Part shown: piece after piece, positions 1-8,645 of the stretch
Position numbering within the stretch: position 1 is the stretch's first letter
Layout: every line of letters begins with the position of its first letter
Origin: Acidobacteriota bacterium
GTDB lineage: Bacteria; Acidobacteriota; Terriglobia; Terriglobales; Acidobacteriaceae
Assembly (NCBI GenBank): GCA_003225055.1
Contig: QIAU01000135.1
Location: 62,001 to 126,000, forward strand
Length of the DNA: 64,000 bases
Direction of reading: 5' to 3'
Made by a program: the position numbers and the translations under genes
The notes under the pieces: model-generated
What the model saw: only the letters and a program-made list of their open reading frames with translations
Databases searched by the model: none
Told to the model about the DNA's origin: nothing

Positions 1-60
1 ACTTAGTCACGGCCAGTTTGGCGGTAGAGACGCGGCTTGCCGCGTCTTCTTCGGCGGGCA

Positions 61-555
61 CTACTGCATGGGCGCGGACACGTGCTCATGCACGATCAGC
101 CATTTGCCACCTTGCTTCTGGAACACCGCAGTCCACCGGAACGTGGACAATTCCCGCTTGCCATTGTTTTTCTCCATGTCGGACCTTATGGTGGCCGCTG
201 CCCAGCTGTACTCACCTGCGGGATGGATCTCGGCATCATCATTCACGGTAAATTTGGCGCCTTTGTAGTCGGCAAGCTCTTTGGCTACCCCGGTCTCGTA
301 CTCTTCCCAACCGTTGTACTTGAGGGGTGCGATGTCGAAGAACATATGCTTGCCTTTGGCGTAAAACTGCGCTTGTTTGGTCGCATCAAGCGCATCCCAA
401 CCATCCCAGATCTTCTGGAGATAGGCCTTGTCGATACCAGCCGCACGGCTCGACTTGTTTGCGGCGGACTTCTTGGTCTGGCTGAGACCGATTCCGCTGA
501 GCGCAAGCACGCAGACCAGGACTGCCCAAAGGCGCGCCTGATGATTACTTTGCAT
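61..555 (-). CDS. Exported SnoaL/NTF2-like protein (DUF4440-type)
   Basis: The protein is about 164 aa. The start at 555 is chosen because a GGAGGG Shine-Dalgarno lies just upstream and a hydrophobic signal peptide follows directly (RLWAVLVCVLALSGIGLSQ). The mature part has the cone-shaped NTF2 fold signature of DUF4440/SnoaL-like proteins: an early helix around WDGWDALDATKQAQFYAKG, then alternating strands ending in KQGGKWLIVHEHVS. These proteins bind small molecules or act as accessory domains; no catalytic set can be assigned here. It is probably periplasmic. It is transcribed away from the ribosomal protein genes to its right and has no visible operon partner. Confidence 0.7.
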   Translation of the reverse strand: MQSNHQARLWAVLVCVLALSGIGLSQTKKSAANKSSRAAGIDKAYLQKIWDGWDALDATKQAQFYAKGKHMFFDIAPLKYNGWEEYETGVAKELADYKGAKFTVNDDAEIHPAGEYSWAAATIRSDMEKNNGKRELSTFRWTAVFQKQGGKWLIVHEHVSAPMQ

Positions 556-606
556 AGTTCCCTCCGAATTTGGCGGAGCATTGTCGCACAAAATACCCAC
601 CACCGA

Positions 607-684
607 GCCACGAAGGCAGTGTAGGAGAAGGCACTTGAGGAGAAGACGTTTGCTTCCACTTTCTCCCGCGTGCCTTCGTGGTCT
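607..684. repeat. Inverted repeat, dispersed CCACGAAGGCA-type element
   Basis: CCACGAAGGCA near 607-618 is matched by its reverse complement TGCCTTCGTGG near 671-681, giving an 11-bp arm separated by about 50 nt. The wording (CCACAAGACCACGAAGGCA on the minus strand) resembles short dispersed repeats seen between genes in several bacterial phyla. It lies between two divergent genes. Confidence 0.5.
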
Positions 685-875
685 TGTGGTTTGACCATCT
701 TCCGCAGCGCACGCTAGAATGATTGAGTTTGCCTGTACCTGCGGCTCCGTTCTGGAGCCCGCCCGCGTCCGCAGCTAAATCAGCGCCGAGGCGGTAACAC
801 AGCAAGCGCCAAGAAATCACCAGGTTGCCCGCGAGCGCCTGTTTGCGCCGGGTTTAGGGTTCAGGAGGAATGCGT
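685..875. other. Upstream region of rplU, no gene seen
   Basis: Together with the repeat to its left, this makes a gap of about 320 nt between the divergent SnoaL-like gene and rplU. It must carry the promoter of the L21-L27 operon, but I see no clear -35/-10 pair and cannot fold a convincing L21 leader by eye. Confidence 0.4.
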
Positions 876-1352
876 ATGTACGCGGTGATCCGCGCTGGCG
901 GTAAACAGTATCGAGTGGCCCCTGGAGATGTGATCCGGGTGGAGAAGCTGGGCACTGCTGCCGACGCCAAGGTTCAGTTTAGCGATGTGCTTGCAGTCGC
1001 AGCCGGTGAAGGCGAGATCGCCAAGCCGCAGTCGGAAGCGCTCGTAACCGGGCAGGTGGTCGAGGAAGGCCGCGCCGACAAGATTCTCGTCTTCCACTAC
1101 AAACGCAAAAAGCAGTACAAGAAGCTGCGGGGGCATCGGCAGCCGTTTACCGCGGTGCGCATCACCGAAATTGCTTACGACGGCCATAGATTCACTGCGC
1201 CGGATCAGCCGAAGAAGGAAGTAAAGCCGAAGAAAGCTGCCCCACCGGCTGAAGCCGAGACGAAAGTCGAGGCTAAAGCTCCGGCTCCGGCTAGGAAGGC
1301 CGCCAAGAAGAAGGCCGTGGCAAAGAAGGCCGCTCTGAAAAAGAAGAAATGA
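876..1352 (+). CDS. rplU: 50S ribosomal protein L21
   Basis: Structural protein of the large subunit that binds 23S rRNA. The N-terminus MYAVIRAGGKQYRV is the L21 signature, and KKQYKKLRGHRQPFT marks the conserved C-terminal core. Two ATGs lie close together (870 and 876). The AGGAGG at 863-868 is properly spaced only for 876, so that start is used. The protein is 158 aa, longer than the usual 100-105, because of a tail of about 55 residues rich in Lys, Ala and Pro after the core. rpmA follows 230 nt downstream. Confidence 0.95.
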   Translation: MYAVIRAGGKQYRVAPGDVIRVEKLGTAADAKVQFSDVLAVAAGEGEIAKPQSEALVTGQVVEEGRADKILVFHYKRKKQYKKLRGHRQPFTAVRITEIAYDGHRFTAPDQPKKEVKPKKAAPPAEAETKVEAKAPAPARKAAKKKAVAKKAALKKKK

Positions 1353-1552
1353 TCCGGCTCGGACAAGTCGAAATGCAAATTCTTCGACTTCGGCGATCAT
1401 TCGCAAGCGAATGACGTGCGTCGCTCAGGGTTCGTGATTTTTTTGGATTTAAGCCATTTTTCCCGGTACCTAAGCGGCCTGTTTCCAGCGTCACCCTGTG
1501 CGAGAAGAGAAAACGAAAAGGTCACAGACTCGCAGGAATGGACCAGTTGTTC

Positions 1553-1580
1553 TTAACTGAGAACTAGGAACTGAGAACTA
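1553..1580. repeat. Tandem ACTGAGAACTA repeat before rpmA
   Basis: AACTGAGAACTA occurs twice with a short joint just before the rpmA start codon, where a Shine-Dalgarno would be expected. It belongs to a loose class of short A-rich tandem repeats found between genes in this window. Confidence 0.55.
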
Positions 1581-1584
1581 AATC

Positions 1585-1854
1585 ATGGCACACAAAAAAG
1601 GATTAGGCAGTTCGCGAAATGGGCGCGACTCCAATGCGCAGCGCCTTGGATTCAAGGCCTTTGGCGGTCAACTTGTGCCCGGAGGAACGATCATTGTTCG
1701 CCAGCGTGGCACGCGCGTCAAACCCGGCCTGAATGTCGGCCGCGGCAAAGATGACACCCTGTTTGCCAAAATCAGCGGCCGCATCAAGTTCCTGGATAAG
1801 GGCTCGATGGGCAAGTTTGTGATGATTGAGCCGGTGGAACTCGCGAAGAGCTAG
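1585..1854 (+). CDS. rpmA: 50S ribosomal protein L27
   Basis: 89-aa protein starting [16 protein letters not shown], the conserved flexible N-terminus that reaches the peptidyl transferase centre. It has no Firmicutes-type cleaved extension. [10 protein letters not shown] and [10 protein letters not shown] are family hallmarks. It forms the usual rplU-rpmA-obgE cluster. No strong Shine-Dalgarno is visible; a short tandem repeat fills the space before the ATG. Confidence 0.96.
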   Translation: MAHKKGLGSSRNGRDSNAQRLGFKAFGGQLVPGGTIIVRQRGTRVKPGLNVGRGKDDTLFAKISGRIKFLDKGSMGKFVMIEPVELAKS

Positions 1855-1903
1855 CTTTTGATCAACGAAACGGCCGCGTGAGGAATCTTAAGAGCTGGTC
1901 TCC

Positions 1904-1930
1904 GCCTCGCCTCCGGGTCGAGGCTTTTTT
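1904..1930 (+). terminator. Rho-independent terminator after rpmA
   Basis: GCCTCG (1904-1909) pairs with CGAGGC (1919-1924) across a 9-nt loop and is followed by six T residues (1925-1930). It separates rpmA from obgE, so obgE may have its own promoter or depend on readthrough. Confidence 0.8.
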
Positions 1931-2002
1931 GTGTTTTGATTTAGTCCCGTTGGCGCAGTCGTCCTCGGCTGGGCGGCTGAGGGCAGCTCTGCTCCGTGAA
2001 TC

Positions 2003-3079
2003 ATGTTTATTGATGAAGCCAAAATTCGTGTGAAGGCCGGCGATGGCGGCAACGGTTGTCTTGCGTTTCGTCGCGAGAAGTTTGTTCCGCGCGGCGGGCC
2101 TTCGGGCGGCGATGGCGGCAAGGGCGGCGACATCATCATGGAATCCAGCGAGCGCCACAACACTCTGGTTCACTTCCGCTTCAATCCGGAATACAAAGCC
2201 GAGCGCGGACGTCACGGCGAAGGCGCCAACAAGACTGGCCGGGAAGGCACAGACGTCCTGCTCAAGGTTCCCGTGGGAACAATCGTCTACGACGAGGAGA
2301 CAAGAGAGAAGGTCCACGACTTCTCGCGTCCCGATGAGCGCCTGGTAATCGCACACGGTGGCCGGGGTGGCCGCGGCAATGCGCGTTTTGCAACTTCCAC
2401 CCATCAGGCTCCCAAAGAACACGAGCCCGGGCGTCCCGGCGAAGAAAAGACCCTTCGGCTGGAACTGAAGTTGTTGGCCGATGCGGGGTTGGTGGGCTAC
2501 CCGAATGTCGGCAAGTCGACGCTGATCTCCCGGATTTCAGCGGCGCGGCCAAAGATCGCCGATTACCCTTTTACCACACTGGAACCAAATCTTGGCGTGG
2601 TCGCAGTAGGCGACAAGAATGTTCCCGAATTCAGTTTCGTCGTGGCGGATATTCCAGGTCTGATCGGGGGCGCGCACACAGGCGCTGGGCTAGGCACTCA
2701 GTTTCTGCGGCACATCGAGCGCACCCGGTTGCTGGTGCATCTGGTGGATGTTTCCGATTCTAGCGGCCGTCCCGACGTAGGGAACGATATCGAAGTGATC
2801 ATGGGCGAGTTGAGGAGCTTCGGCGCTCACCTCGAAGAGAAACCGATGATCATGGTCGCATCCAAGATCGATGTCGCTGACAAGGACAAGCTGGCAGCGC
2901 TCAAGGTCTACTGCAAGAAGAACAAGCTGGAGATGTACCCGATCTCAGCGGTCACCGGAAAAGGAATCGGCGAGCTGAAATATGCCATGGCCAAGAAGGT
3001 CGAGGAACTGCGCTCCGCTTCGCCGCGTGCAGCAGAAGACTTAACCGCCGAGAACGCCGAACTCCAGCAGAAAGCTTAG
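2003..3079 (+). CDS. obgE: GTPase Obg/CgtA
   Basis: 358-aa ribosome-associated GTPase involved in large-subunit assembly and stress control. The N-terminal glycine-rich Obg fold ([20 protein letters not shown]) occupies residues 1-158. The G domain follows, with P-loop GYPNVGKST, switch-II DIPGLI and a G4 motif reading SKID rather than NKxD. There is no C-terminal OCT domain. The last residues (TAENAELQQ) are encoded by a copy of a GCCGAGAACGCCGA repeat also seen in folC. The start ATG gives the canonical MFIDEAKI. Confidence 0.95.
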   Translation: MFIDEAKIRVKAGDGGNGCLAFRREKFVPRGGPSGGDGGKGGDIIMESSERHNTLVHFRFNPEYKAERGRHGEGANKTGREGTDVLLKVPVGTIVYDEETREKVHDFSRPDERLVIAHGGRGGRGNARFATSTHQAPKEHEPGRPGEEKTLRLELKLLADAGLVGYPNVGKSTLISRISAARPKIADYPFTTLEPNLGVVAVGDKNVPEFSFVVADIPGLIGGAHTGAGLGTQFLRHIERTRLLVHLVDVSDSSGRPDVGNDIEVIMGELRSFGAHLEEKPMIMVASKIDVADKDKLAALKVYCKKNKLEMYPISAVTGKGIGELKYAMAKKVEELRSASPRAAEDLTAENAELQQKA

Positions 3080-3100
3080 GACGGGCGAGGATGCCCGTCC
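3079..3100. repeat. 8-bp hairpin between convergent obgE and kinase genes
   Basis: GGACGGGC and GCCCGTCC form a perfect 8-bp stem with a 6-nt loop, overlapping the last base of the obgE stop codon. There is no T-run. Similar hairpins of the GGCAGGCGAGGGTGCCTGCC kind lie near 32396 and 39577, so this may be a dispersed repeat that serves as a transcription barrier. Confidence 0.6.
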
Positions 3101-3105
3101 CCTAT

Positions 3106-5379
3106 TTATGACGCTTCCGGCATCGGCGAACCGTGCTGGAAGTGATACTGGAGAATCTTGGCTGCCAGCGCGGGATTGGTGGCTGCGTTTTCCGCTTCCA
3201 TGGCGCGCACGATCTCTCCGCGGCAGACGACTTCTGCGGCCGATAAGCCAGCTATTTCTGCCGGCAGCATCATGCTGATTTCAAGCTGGCAGGCCGGCTG
3301 CAACATCTCTTTGGCACGGAACAGAACCCCGGAACGGCTGATGTTCTCCGTGGTTCCTTGCTGCCAGTCCTGTTCCCCGACCAACCTATAACGCAGGGGC
3401 AGGTTCAACTTAAAGCGCTGGGCCCGTAAAGCAGGCATTCTGTCTCGTATCAGGGGCATTCTTTCCGCTTGCTGTGACCTCATGGCAACCTCCAGGGGGA
3501 GAGCTTCCGCGTCGAGCACCTCCCGCACTTTCTGTCTCAGTGCCTGGAGGGTAAAAGGTTTCTGAAGCAGGGTGATGCCGGTGTCCAAAGTGCCGTTGGA
3601 GCCGACGACGTTTTCGGTGTAACCCGACATATAAATCACCTTGGTGTCGGGCCGTTGTTCAAAGAAGCGTTGAGCGAGTTCGCGTCCGTTCATGCCTGGC
3701 ATGATGACGTCGGTGAGCAGCAGGTGAACGCGCCCGGGGTGGGACACACAGATTTGCAGGGCGCCCGCGCCATCCGCCGCTTCCAGCACTGTGTATCCCA
3801 GGTTTTCCAGGTATTGGCGGGCCATGCGGCGCAGGTTGGTCTCATCCTCGACGACCAGGACGGTCTCCATGGGCTGCGTATGAGCCTGGGAGGTTGTATC
3901 CGCGGGCTGAGCCGCGGCAAATTCTTCCATGTCGACAATCCGCGGCAAGTAGACCTTGAAGGTGGTGCCTTTGCCGGGCTCGCTGTAGACCCAGATATAT
4001 CCGCCGCTCTGTTTGATGATGCCGTACACCGTGGAAAGGCCGAGCCCTGTACCTTTGGTTCCCTTGGTTGAGAAGAAGGGCTCGAAGATATGCGACTGGG
4101 TTTCCGCGTCCATACCCGAACCGGTGTCACTGATAGCCAGCATCACGTATTCGCCGGGCCTCACCCCGGCGTGAAACCGGGTGTAGCTCTCGTCGAGGGT
4201 GACATTGGAGGTTTCGATTGTCAGCTTGCCGCCCTGCGGCATAGCGTCGCGGGCGTTGACGGCGAGGTTCAGGATGACCTGCTCGATCTGGCCAGGATCG
4301 GCTTTGACAGGGCCCAGTTCCGTGGCCGGAACCATGACTAGGTCAATGTCCTCGCCGATCAGCCGCGTCAGCATTTTCAGGTTTTCGGTCACCACGGCGT
4401 TGAGGTCGAGGATCTTGGGCGCCAGCATCTGCTTGCGGCTGAAGGCCAGCAGTTGCCGGGTCAACGAGGTGGCGCGTTCGGCCGCATTGGAGATCTCCTG
4501 GGCCGGGCCGCGCAGCACCGGGTCAGGTCCAATCTTGTCCAGCAGGAACTCGCAATACCCGGAGATCACCATGAGCAGGTTGTTGAAGTCATGGGCGATG
4601 CCACCCGCCAGCCGGCCGATTGCTTCCATCTTCTGCGACTGGCGGAGTTGCTGCTCCAGGGCACGGTGCTCGGTGACATCTTCGGCAAACAGTTCGAAAG
4701 AGGTGGTGTCCTCCTCATCGCGAATGGCGCGTCCCGAGAGCCGCAGAACCGTGCCACTGCCGTCTTTGCGCAGGAAGTCCGATACCAGGGCTGTGAAATC
4801 CTTGCGGTCAGCGAAGTAGTCGGCGAGATGGAACCATTCCTGGGAACTGTGATGGAGCGCTCCCAGGTGCCGGCCGACTATTTCCGCGTCGGATTCGTAG
4901 CCCAGCATGTGAATGAATGCCGGATTAACCTCGAGGACTGTCCCCTGCATGTCGCTGCGGCAGATCCCGTACGGCGAGTTAGTGACCAGCGAGCGGAAGT
5001 TGGCTTCCGAGCGGCGCAGGCCTTCCTGGGCAGAACGCAAGGCGGCATTGAAGGAGCAGATGAGGAGGGCTACAAAAACGAAGAGCGCCAAGTGGATCAT
5101 CGCCTTGCGATGGTCCCCTTCGGTCTGGATGCCGTGCAGCGAGAAATAGGCGTTAACCGTAACCGCAAAGGCAGTCGCTACCAGGCCCGACCTCGGTCCG
5201 CCATACCATGCGCTCACCATAACCGCGACGGCGAACACCACCAGCCGGCTCTCCACGACGTCGGAAAGAAACAGGGAAGGAATCAGGGCCAGGGTTGTGC
5301 TCAGCAGGGCCACGCCATAACGCAGGACGGGCGCGGTCTTGGGCGGGACGACACCTCTGCGAAGACGGGGGAGTCTCAC
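3106..5379 (-). CDS. Membrane hybrid histidine kinase with PAS, REC and C-terminal PilZ
   Basis: 757-aa sensor kinase starting at GTG. Residues 18-110 hold hydrophobic segments of a DUF4118/KdpD-like membrane unit. A PAS domain follows (about 122-240), then HisKA with the phospho-acceptor His263 (GGIAHDFNN) and an HATPase with N-box NLAVNARDAM, G1 SDTGSGMD and G2 KGTGLGLS. The receiver (about 505-622) has acceptor Asp557 in LLTDVIMPGMNG. The C-terminus (about 652-755) matches PilZ: QRFKLNLPLRYR followed by NISRSGVLF, the two c-di-GMP-contacting motifs. It should link an envelope or cytoplasmic signal to phosphotransfer and possibly to c-di-GMP. It stands alone and converges with obgE. Confidence 0.9.
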   Translation of the reverse strand: MRLPRLRRGVVPPKTAPVLRYGVALLSTTLALIPSLFLSDVVESRLVVFAVAVMVSAWYGGPRSGLVATAFAVTVNAYFSLHGIQTEGDHRKAMIHLALFVFVALLICSFNAALRSAQEGLRRSEANFRSLVTNSPYGICRSDMQGTVLEVNPAFIHMLGYESDAEIVGRHLGALHHSSQEWFHLADYFADRKDFTALVSDFLRKDGSGTVLRLSGRAIRDEEDTTSFELFAEDVTEHRALEQQLRQSQKMEAIGRLAGGIAHDFNNLLMVISGYCEFLLDKIGPDPVLRGPAQEISNAAERATSLTRQLLAFSRKQMLAPKILDLNAVVTENLKMLTRLIGEDIDLVMVPATELGPVKADPGQIEQVILNLAVNARDAMPQGGKLTIETSNVTLDESYTRFHAGVRPGEYVMLAISDTGSGMDAETQSHIFEPFFSTKGTKGTGLGLSTVYGIIKQSGGYIWVYSEPGKGTTFKVYLPRIVDMEEFAAAQPADTTSQAHTQPMETVLVVEDETNLRRMARQYLENLGYTVLEAADGAGALQICVSHPGRVHLLLTDVIMPGMNGRELAQRFFEQRPDTKVIYMSGYTENVVGSNGTLDTGITLLQKPFTLQALRQKVREVLDAEALPLEVAMRSQQAERMPLIRDRMPALRAQRFKLNLPLRYRLVGEQDWQQGTTENISRSGVLFRAKEMLQPACQLEISMMLPAEIAGLSAAEVVCRGEIVRAMEAENAATNPALAAKILQYHFQHGSPMPEAS

Positions 5380-5615
5380 TTCGCAAACCTCGCCTAGATG
5401 TTATTCCTGGCGCGCGAATACAGCGAGTTACGCTAGTACACTCATCATAGCGCTTGCCGTATGCCTAACGGACAAGGACCAAAAGTTTCCCGGTACGCCG
5501 TTACCCTGAAAGTTAACCACCCGCTCCCGGGTCCGGTTTCGTGACAAAGGCGGGAAAAACTTGCAAGTCCCAGCGGAAAAGCCTAAAACTAGCCGTTTCC
5601 TGTGCCATCTCGCCA

Positions 5616-6299
5616 ATGAACATCGGACTCTTCGGTGGAACCTTTGACCCCATCCATCGCGGGCACACCGCCCTGACCCGCGCTGCGCAAGAACAGTTCC
5701 AGCTCGGCCGGATTTACTTCGTGCCTGCCAATATTCCGCCCCATAAGCAGAAGCGCCCGCTGGCTTCATTCCCAAGTCGGTACGCCATGGTCGCGCTGGC
5801 CACGGCCGAAAACCAAGCTTTCGTGCCCTCTTTGCTGGAGGCTCCGGCGGACGGGCAGAAATCAACTCAGGCCAACTATTCTGTGGACACGGTGAAGCGA
5901 TTCAAACAAACGCTCAAGAAAAGCGACCGGCTGTTTTTCCTCATCGGCATCGACGCCTTCCGCGAAATCGCAACCTGGCGCGACCCGGAAGCACTCTTCC
6001 GCGAATGCGAATTCATCGTGGCCAGTCGGCCGGGCTATTCGCTGGCCGATGTGGCCAATGCTTTGCCTGAAAGCCTGCGTCCGGCGCCATCGGTCACCAA
6101 GCCCTTTCAGAAACAGCCTGCCAAAGGTGATCTGGTACTCACTGGGGCGACCGTACACCTGCTGGAAAGCGTCCACTACGATATTTCCGCGACCAAAGTT
6201 CGCGAGGCGGTCGCAGCCGGCAAACCTCTGGGAAAGTTTCTTGACCCCGCGGTAAGGGAGTACATAAAAAAAACTGGGTTGTATAGGACTGGCCCATGA
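5616..6299 (+). CDS. nadD: Nicotinate-nucleotide adenylyltransferase
   Basis: Converts nicotinate mononucleotide and ATP to deamido-NAD in NAD synthesis. The start at 5616 gives MNIGLFGGTFDPIHRGH, with the nucleotidyltransferase GGTFDP and HxGH motifs at the N-terminus; an upstream in-frame start would only add a non-conserved stretch. PANIPPHK and the C-terminal ISATKVREAV complete the family set. 227 aa, a little longer than usual. rsfS follows 89 nt downstream, as in many bacteria. Confidence 0.93.
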   Translation: MNIGLFGGTFDPIHRGHTALTRAAQEQFQLGRIYFVPANIPPHKQKRPLASFPSRYAMVALATAENQAFVPSLLEAPADGQKSTQANYSVDTVKRFKQTLKKSDRLFFLIGIDAFREIATWRDPEALFRECEFIVASRPGYSLADVANALPESLRPAPSVTKPFQKQPAKGDLVLTGATVHLLESVHYDISATKVREAVAAGKPLGKFLDPAVREYIKKTGLYRTGP

Positions 6300-6388
6300 G
6301 TTCGCTCCTTACCCAGAACACCCCACATCTCAATAGCGTTTAGAATGGCTGACGGCACGAGGGCCAGCGACCACGACCAACCGACGGC

Positions 6389-6799
6389 ATGAAAAAGAAC
6401 GATTTGAAGCGACAGGTATCGGAGGCGATCGGCGCCTGCCGGGAGAAAAAAGCTGAGGAGATCACAATCCTGGAGTTGGAGAAAGATTCCGGAGCATTCA
6501 CCGATTACTTCGTCGTCTGCAGCGGCAGCAATCCGCGGCAGATCCAGGCCATTTCCGACGAAGTAAAAGAACGGTTGGAAAAGACCGGATTGCGCCCCAC
6601 CCACGTCGAAGGGTATCAACAGGCGGAATGGGTGCTGCTGGACTACGTGGATTTCGTCGTGCACGTATTTTCCGAAAAGGCGCGCAAGTTTTATGATCTG
6701 GAACGCCTGTGGAAGTCGGCGAAGCGAATGGCGCCGGCGGAGCTGGAAGCGAGGCGCCCACGTAAACGTGCGGCCGGTGCGCGTCGAAAAAAGGCCTGA
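6389..6799 (+). CDS. rsfS: Ribosomal silencing factor RsfS
   Basis: 136-aa member of the RsfS/Iojap family. It binds L14 and blocks subunit joining when nutrients are short. Family motifs: TDYFVVCSGSNPRQ, then EGYQQAEWVLLDYVDFVVHVF, then FYDLERLW. A basic tail (RRPRKRAAGARRKKA) extends beyond the core. It lies in the common nadD-rsfS-rlmH neighbourhood, here with a methyltransferase inserted before rlmH. Confidence 0.92.
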   Translation: MKKNDLKRQVSEAIGACREKKAEEITILELEKDSGAFTDYFVVCSGSNPRQIQAISDEVKERLEKTGLRPTHVEGYQQAEWVLLDYVDFVVHVFSEKARKFYDLERLWKSAKRMAPAELEARRPRKRAAGARRKKA

Positions 6800-6881
6800 C
6801 TTGCTTCGGATCTCCTAATCCTGAGGCGGCGCTGAGCCGCCCAAGGCTATTTATGGATCCCGGGCTCAGCAGGTGACAGCT

Positions 6882-7712
6882 ATGCCCGATTCTCAAACCC
6901 CGTGGAGTGCTTCCTACCGGCTGATTGCGGCCGAGAAGTGGAAGGCAAAGTCCGCCGCCATGGGAGCTCCTCTTACCGAGGCGCTGATGGAATTCGCGCA
7001 ACCGCGTCCGGGAATGCAGGTGCTCGACCTGGCTACCGGCACCGGGGAGCCCGCAATCAGCCTGGCGCAGCGAGTCGGACCCGAGGGTCACGTTTCCGGC
7101 GTCGATTTAAGCGCCGACCTGTTACCGATCGCGGCGAAGCGCGCCCAGCAACGAGGCCTTGCGAACCTTTCTTTCCACCAGGGCGACGCCCATGCCTTGC
7201 CCTTTCCCGGCAACAGTTTTGACCTGGCAACCTGCCGCTTTGGAGTGATGTTTTTCGCCGATGTCGACAAGGCTCTGGGCGAATTAGGGCGGGTTTTGCG
7301 ACCGGGAGCACGGGCCTGTTTTGTCGCATGGGGTCCTTTTGAACAGCCCTACTGGCAATCGACGATGGGCGTGGTTTTGAAGCACGCCGGTGAACCGGCC
7401 ATCCTGCCCGGCGGTCAGGATCCCTTCCGCTTTGCCCAAGCGGGCAGCTTGGCGAGGGCGCTCCGCAAGGCGGGGTTCAGGGAGACTTCAGAGGAGACCA
7501 AAGCCGTGCCATGGAACTGGCCCGGCGGACCCGAGGAGTTGTGGGACTACGCGCGATCGGTCTCGGTGCCATTTCGCGCAATGCTGGACCGCGTCCCCGC
7601 GGAAAAATGGCCGGAGATCGAAGAGGAAGTGCATGCCGCTCTTCGTGAACATGGGGGGAACGACGGAGTACATTTCAACGCGCTGGTGGTCATGGCCTCC
7701 GGAACCAAATGA
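6882..7712 (+). CDS. Class I SAM-dependent methyltransferase (UbiE-like)
   Basis: 276 aa. The ATG at 6882 is preferred over the GTG at 6873 because AGGTGA lies about 7 nt upstream of it. Motif I is VLDLATGTGEPAI, followed by the acidic SAM-ribose position in GVDLSADLL, the motif-II-like DLATCRFGVMFF and RVLRPGARACFVAWG. The substrate is not evident; UbiE-like proteins methylate quinones or small molecules. Its stop overlaps the rlmH start by 4 nt (ATGA), so the two are translationally coupled. Confidence 0.85.
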   Translation: MPDSQTPWSASYRLIAAEKWKAKSAAMGAPLTEALMEFAQPRPGMQVLDLATGTGEPAISLAQRVGPEGHVSGVDLSADLLPIAAKRAQQRGLANLSFHQGDAHALPFPGNSFDLATCRFGVMFFADVDKALGELGRVLRPGARACFVAWGPFEQPYWQSTMGVVLKHAGEPAILPGGQDPFRFAQAGSLARALRKAGFRETSEETKAVPWNWPGGPEELWDYARSVSVPFRAMLDRVPAEKWPEIEEEVHAALREHGGNDGVHFNALVVMASGTK

Positions 7713-8155
7713 TCAAGATCAAGGTTGCCTGGATTGGCAAGACCCGGGACCCCGCCATTCAAGCCCTCACCGCTGACTACCTGAAGCGGCTTGCGTATTA
7801 TGCCGACGTTGAAGGAATGGCATTCCCCAGCGAGGCGGCGCTGCTGAAAATGCGGGAGAAGGTGGGCGCTCGGCCGGCGCATTCCATCGTCTTGCTGGAC
7901 ATGCGGGGTAAGCAGCTTTCCTCGGAGGAGTTTGCCAAGCTTGTGGAAAACCATCAGAACCGCAATCCCCACCCTTTATTGTTTGCGATAGGCGGCGCAG
8001 ATGGGTTTAGCGAGCAGGCGCGTAAGTCGGCTTCTTTTATCTTGTCCCTAGGCACGATGACGCTGGCCCACGAATTGGCGCGAATCGTGTTGTTGGAACA
8101 GCTTTACCGGGCATTCAGCATCCTCAAGGGGCATCCTTATCACCTGGGTCACTGA
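7709..8155 (+). CDS. rlmH: 23S rRNA pseudouridine-1915 N3-methyltransferase RlmH
   Basis: 148-aa SPOUT methyltransferase acting on helix 69 of 23S rRNA in assembled ribosomes. The family features are the GGADGFS knot loop, LSLGTMTLAHELARIVLLEQLYRA and the terminal PYHLGH (usually ending PYHK or PYHH). Its start overlaps the upstream methyltransferase by four bases. Confidence 0.95.
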   Translation: MIKIKVAWIGKTRDPAIQALTADYLKRLAYYADVEGMAFPSEAALLKMREKVGARPAHSIVLLDMRGKQLSSEEFAKLVENHQNRNPHPLLFAIGGADGFSEQARKSASFILSLGTMTLAHELARIVLLEQLYRAFSILKGHPYHLGH

Positions 8156-8284
8156 TGTACTTCGATGTACCCCCGTATTGCGACCCTGTACCTTCGTGAT
8201 ATTTTCCTGCTTCCGGGCTTGGATATAGATTTGCACGAACCAGCACAGCCGTAACTGCTGGAATTCCCCGCGGCGAGGCCTGCC

Positions 8285-8446
8285 ATGAAAAGTGCTACCG
8301 AAGTACTCTTGATGAAAGAATTGGAACTTGAAAGGCTTAAGAAAGAAATTGAGGCCCTGCGGCTCACCGCAAAGCTGCTCGGTGAAGAAAAGCAGCCGGT
8401 GGCTCAAATGCCCCAGAAATACGCGAAGGTTGTCCAGCTCCCTTAG
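8285..8446 (+). CDS. Small coiled-coil protein (53 aa)
   Basis: An ATG with GCGAGG a few bases upstream opens a 53-codon frame. It reads MKSATEVLLMKELELERLKK at the start and continues EIEALRLTAKLLGEE. The leucine and glutamate/lysine spacing is that of a short amphipathic coiled coil, followed by a Pro-containing tail. I recall similar tiny proteins (MK.ATEVL..KE.E..R.KKEIEAL) scattered through acidobacterial genomes, with no known function. It may pair with itself or a partner protein. It stands between rlmH and cobO. Confidence 0.6.
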   Translation: MKSATEVLLMKELELERLKKEIEALRLTAKLLGEEKQPVAQMPQKYAKVVQLP

Positions 8447-8617
8447 CTCGCCTTCGACACGTCATTACCTCCAATCCTCGGCATTCTTGCCCGTGGGTCC
8501 CGTGTGCCGATCCTTCTCCCAGGCGGTGCCGGGGACGTAAACCAGATACAATCCTGAAGGCGGTTTCCAGTTTCGATTTTCTAGTGCGAGGTGTGCCGTT
8601 GAGGTCTCACTAGAGGC

Positions 8618-8640
8618 TTGAAACTCGAAACTTGAAACCG
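8618..8640. repeat. TTGAAACTCGAAACTTGAAAC repeat before cobO
   Basis: Tandem copies of (T)GAAACT with one-base variants sit immediately upstream of the cobO start. Closely similar strings occur at 10196-10220 and, on the other strand, at 23187-23207. Confidence 0.6.
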
Positions 8641-8645
8641 GAACA

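Noticed and set aside
4453-5397. 314-codon open frame antisense to the hybrid kinase gene
   Set aside because: The opposite strand carries a complete multi-domain kinase; the antisense text has no domain character and reflects the G+C-rich codon pattern.
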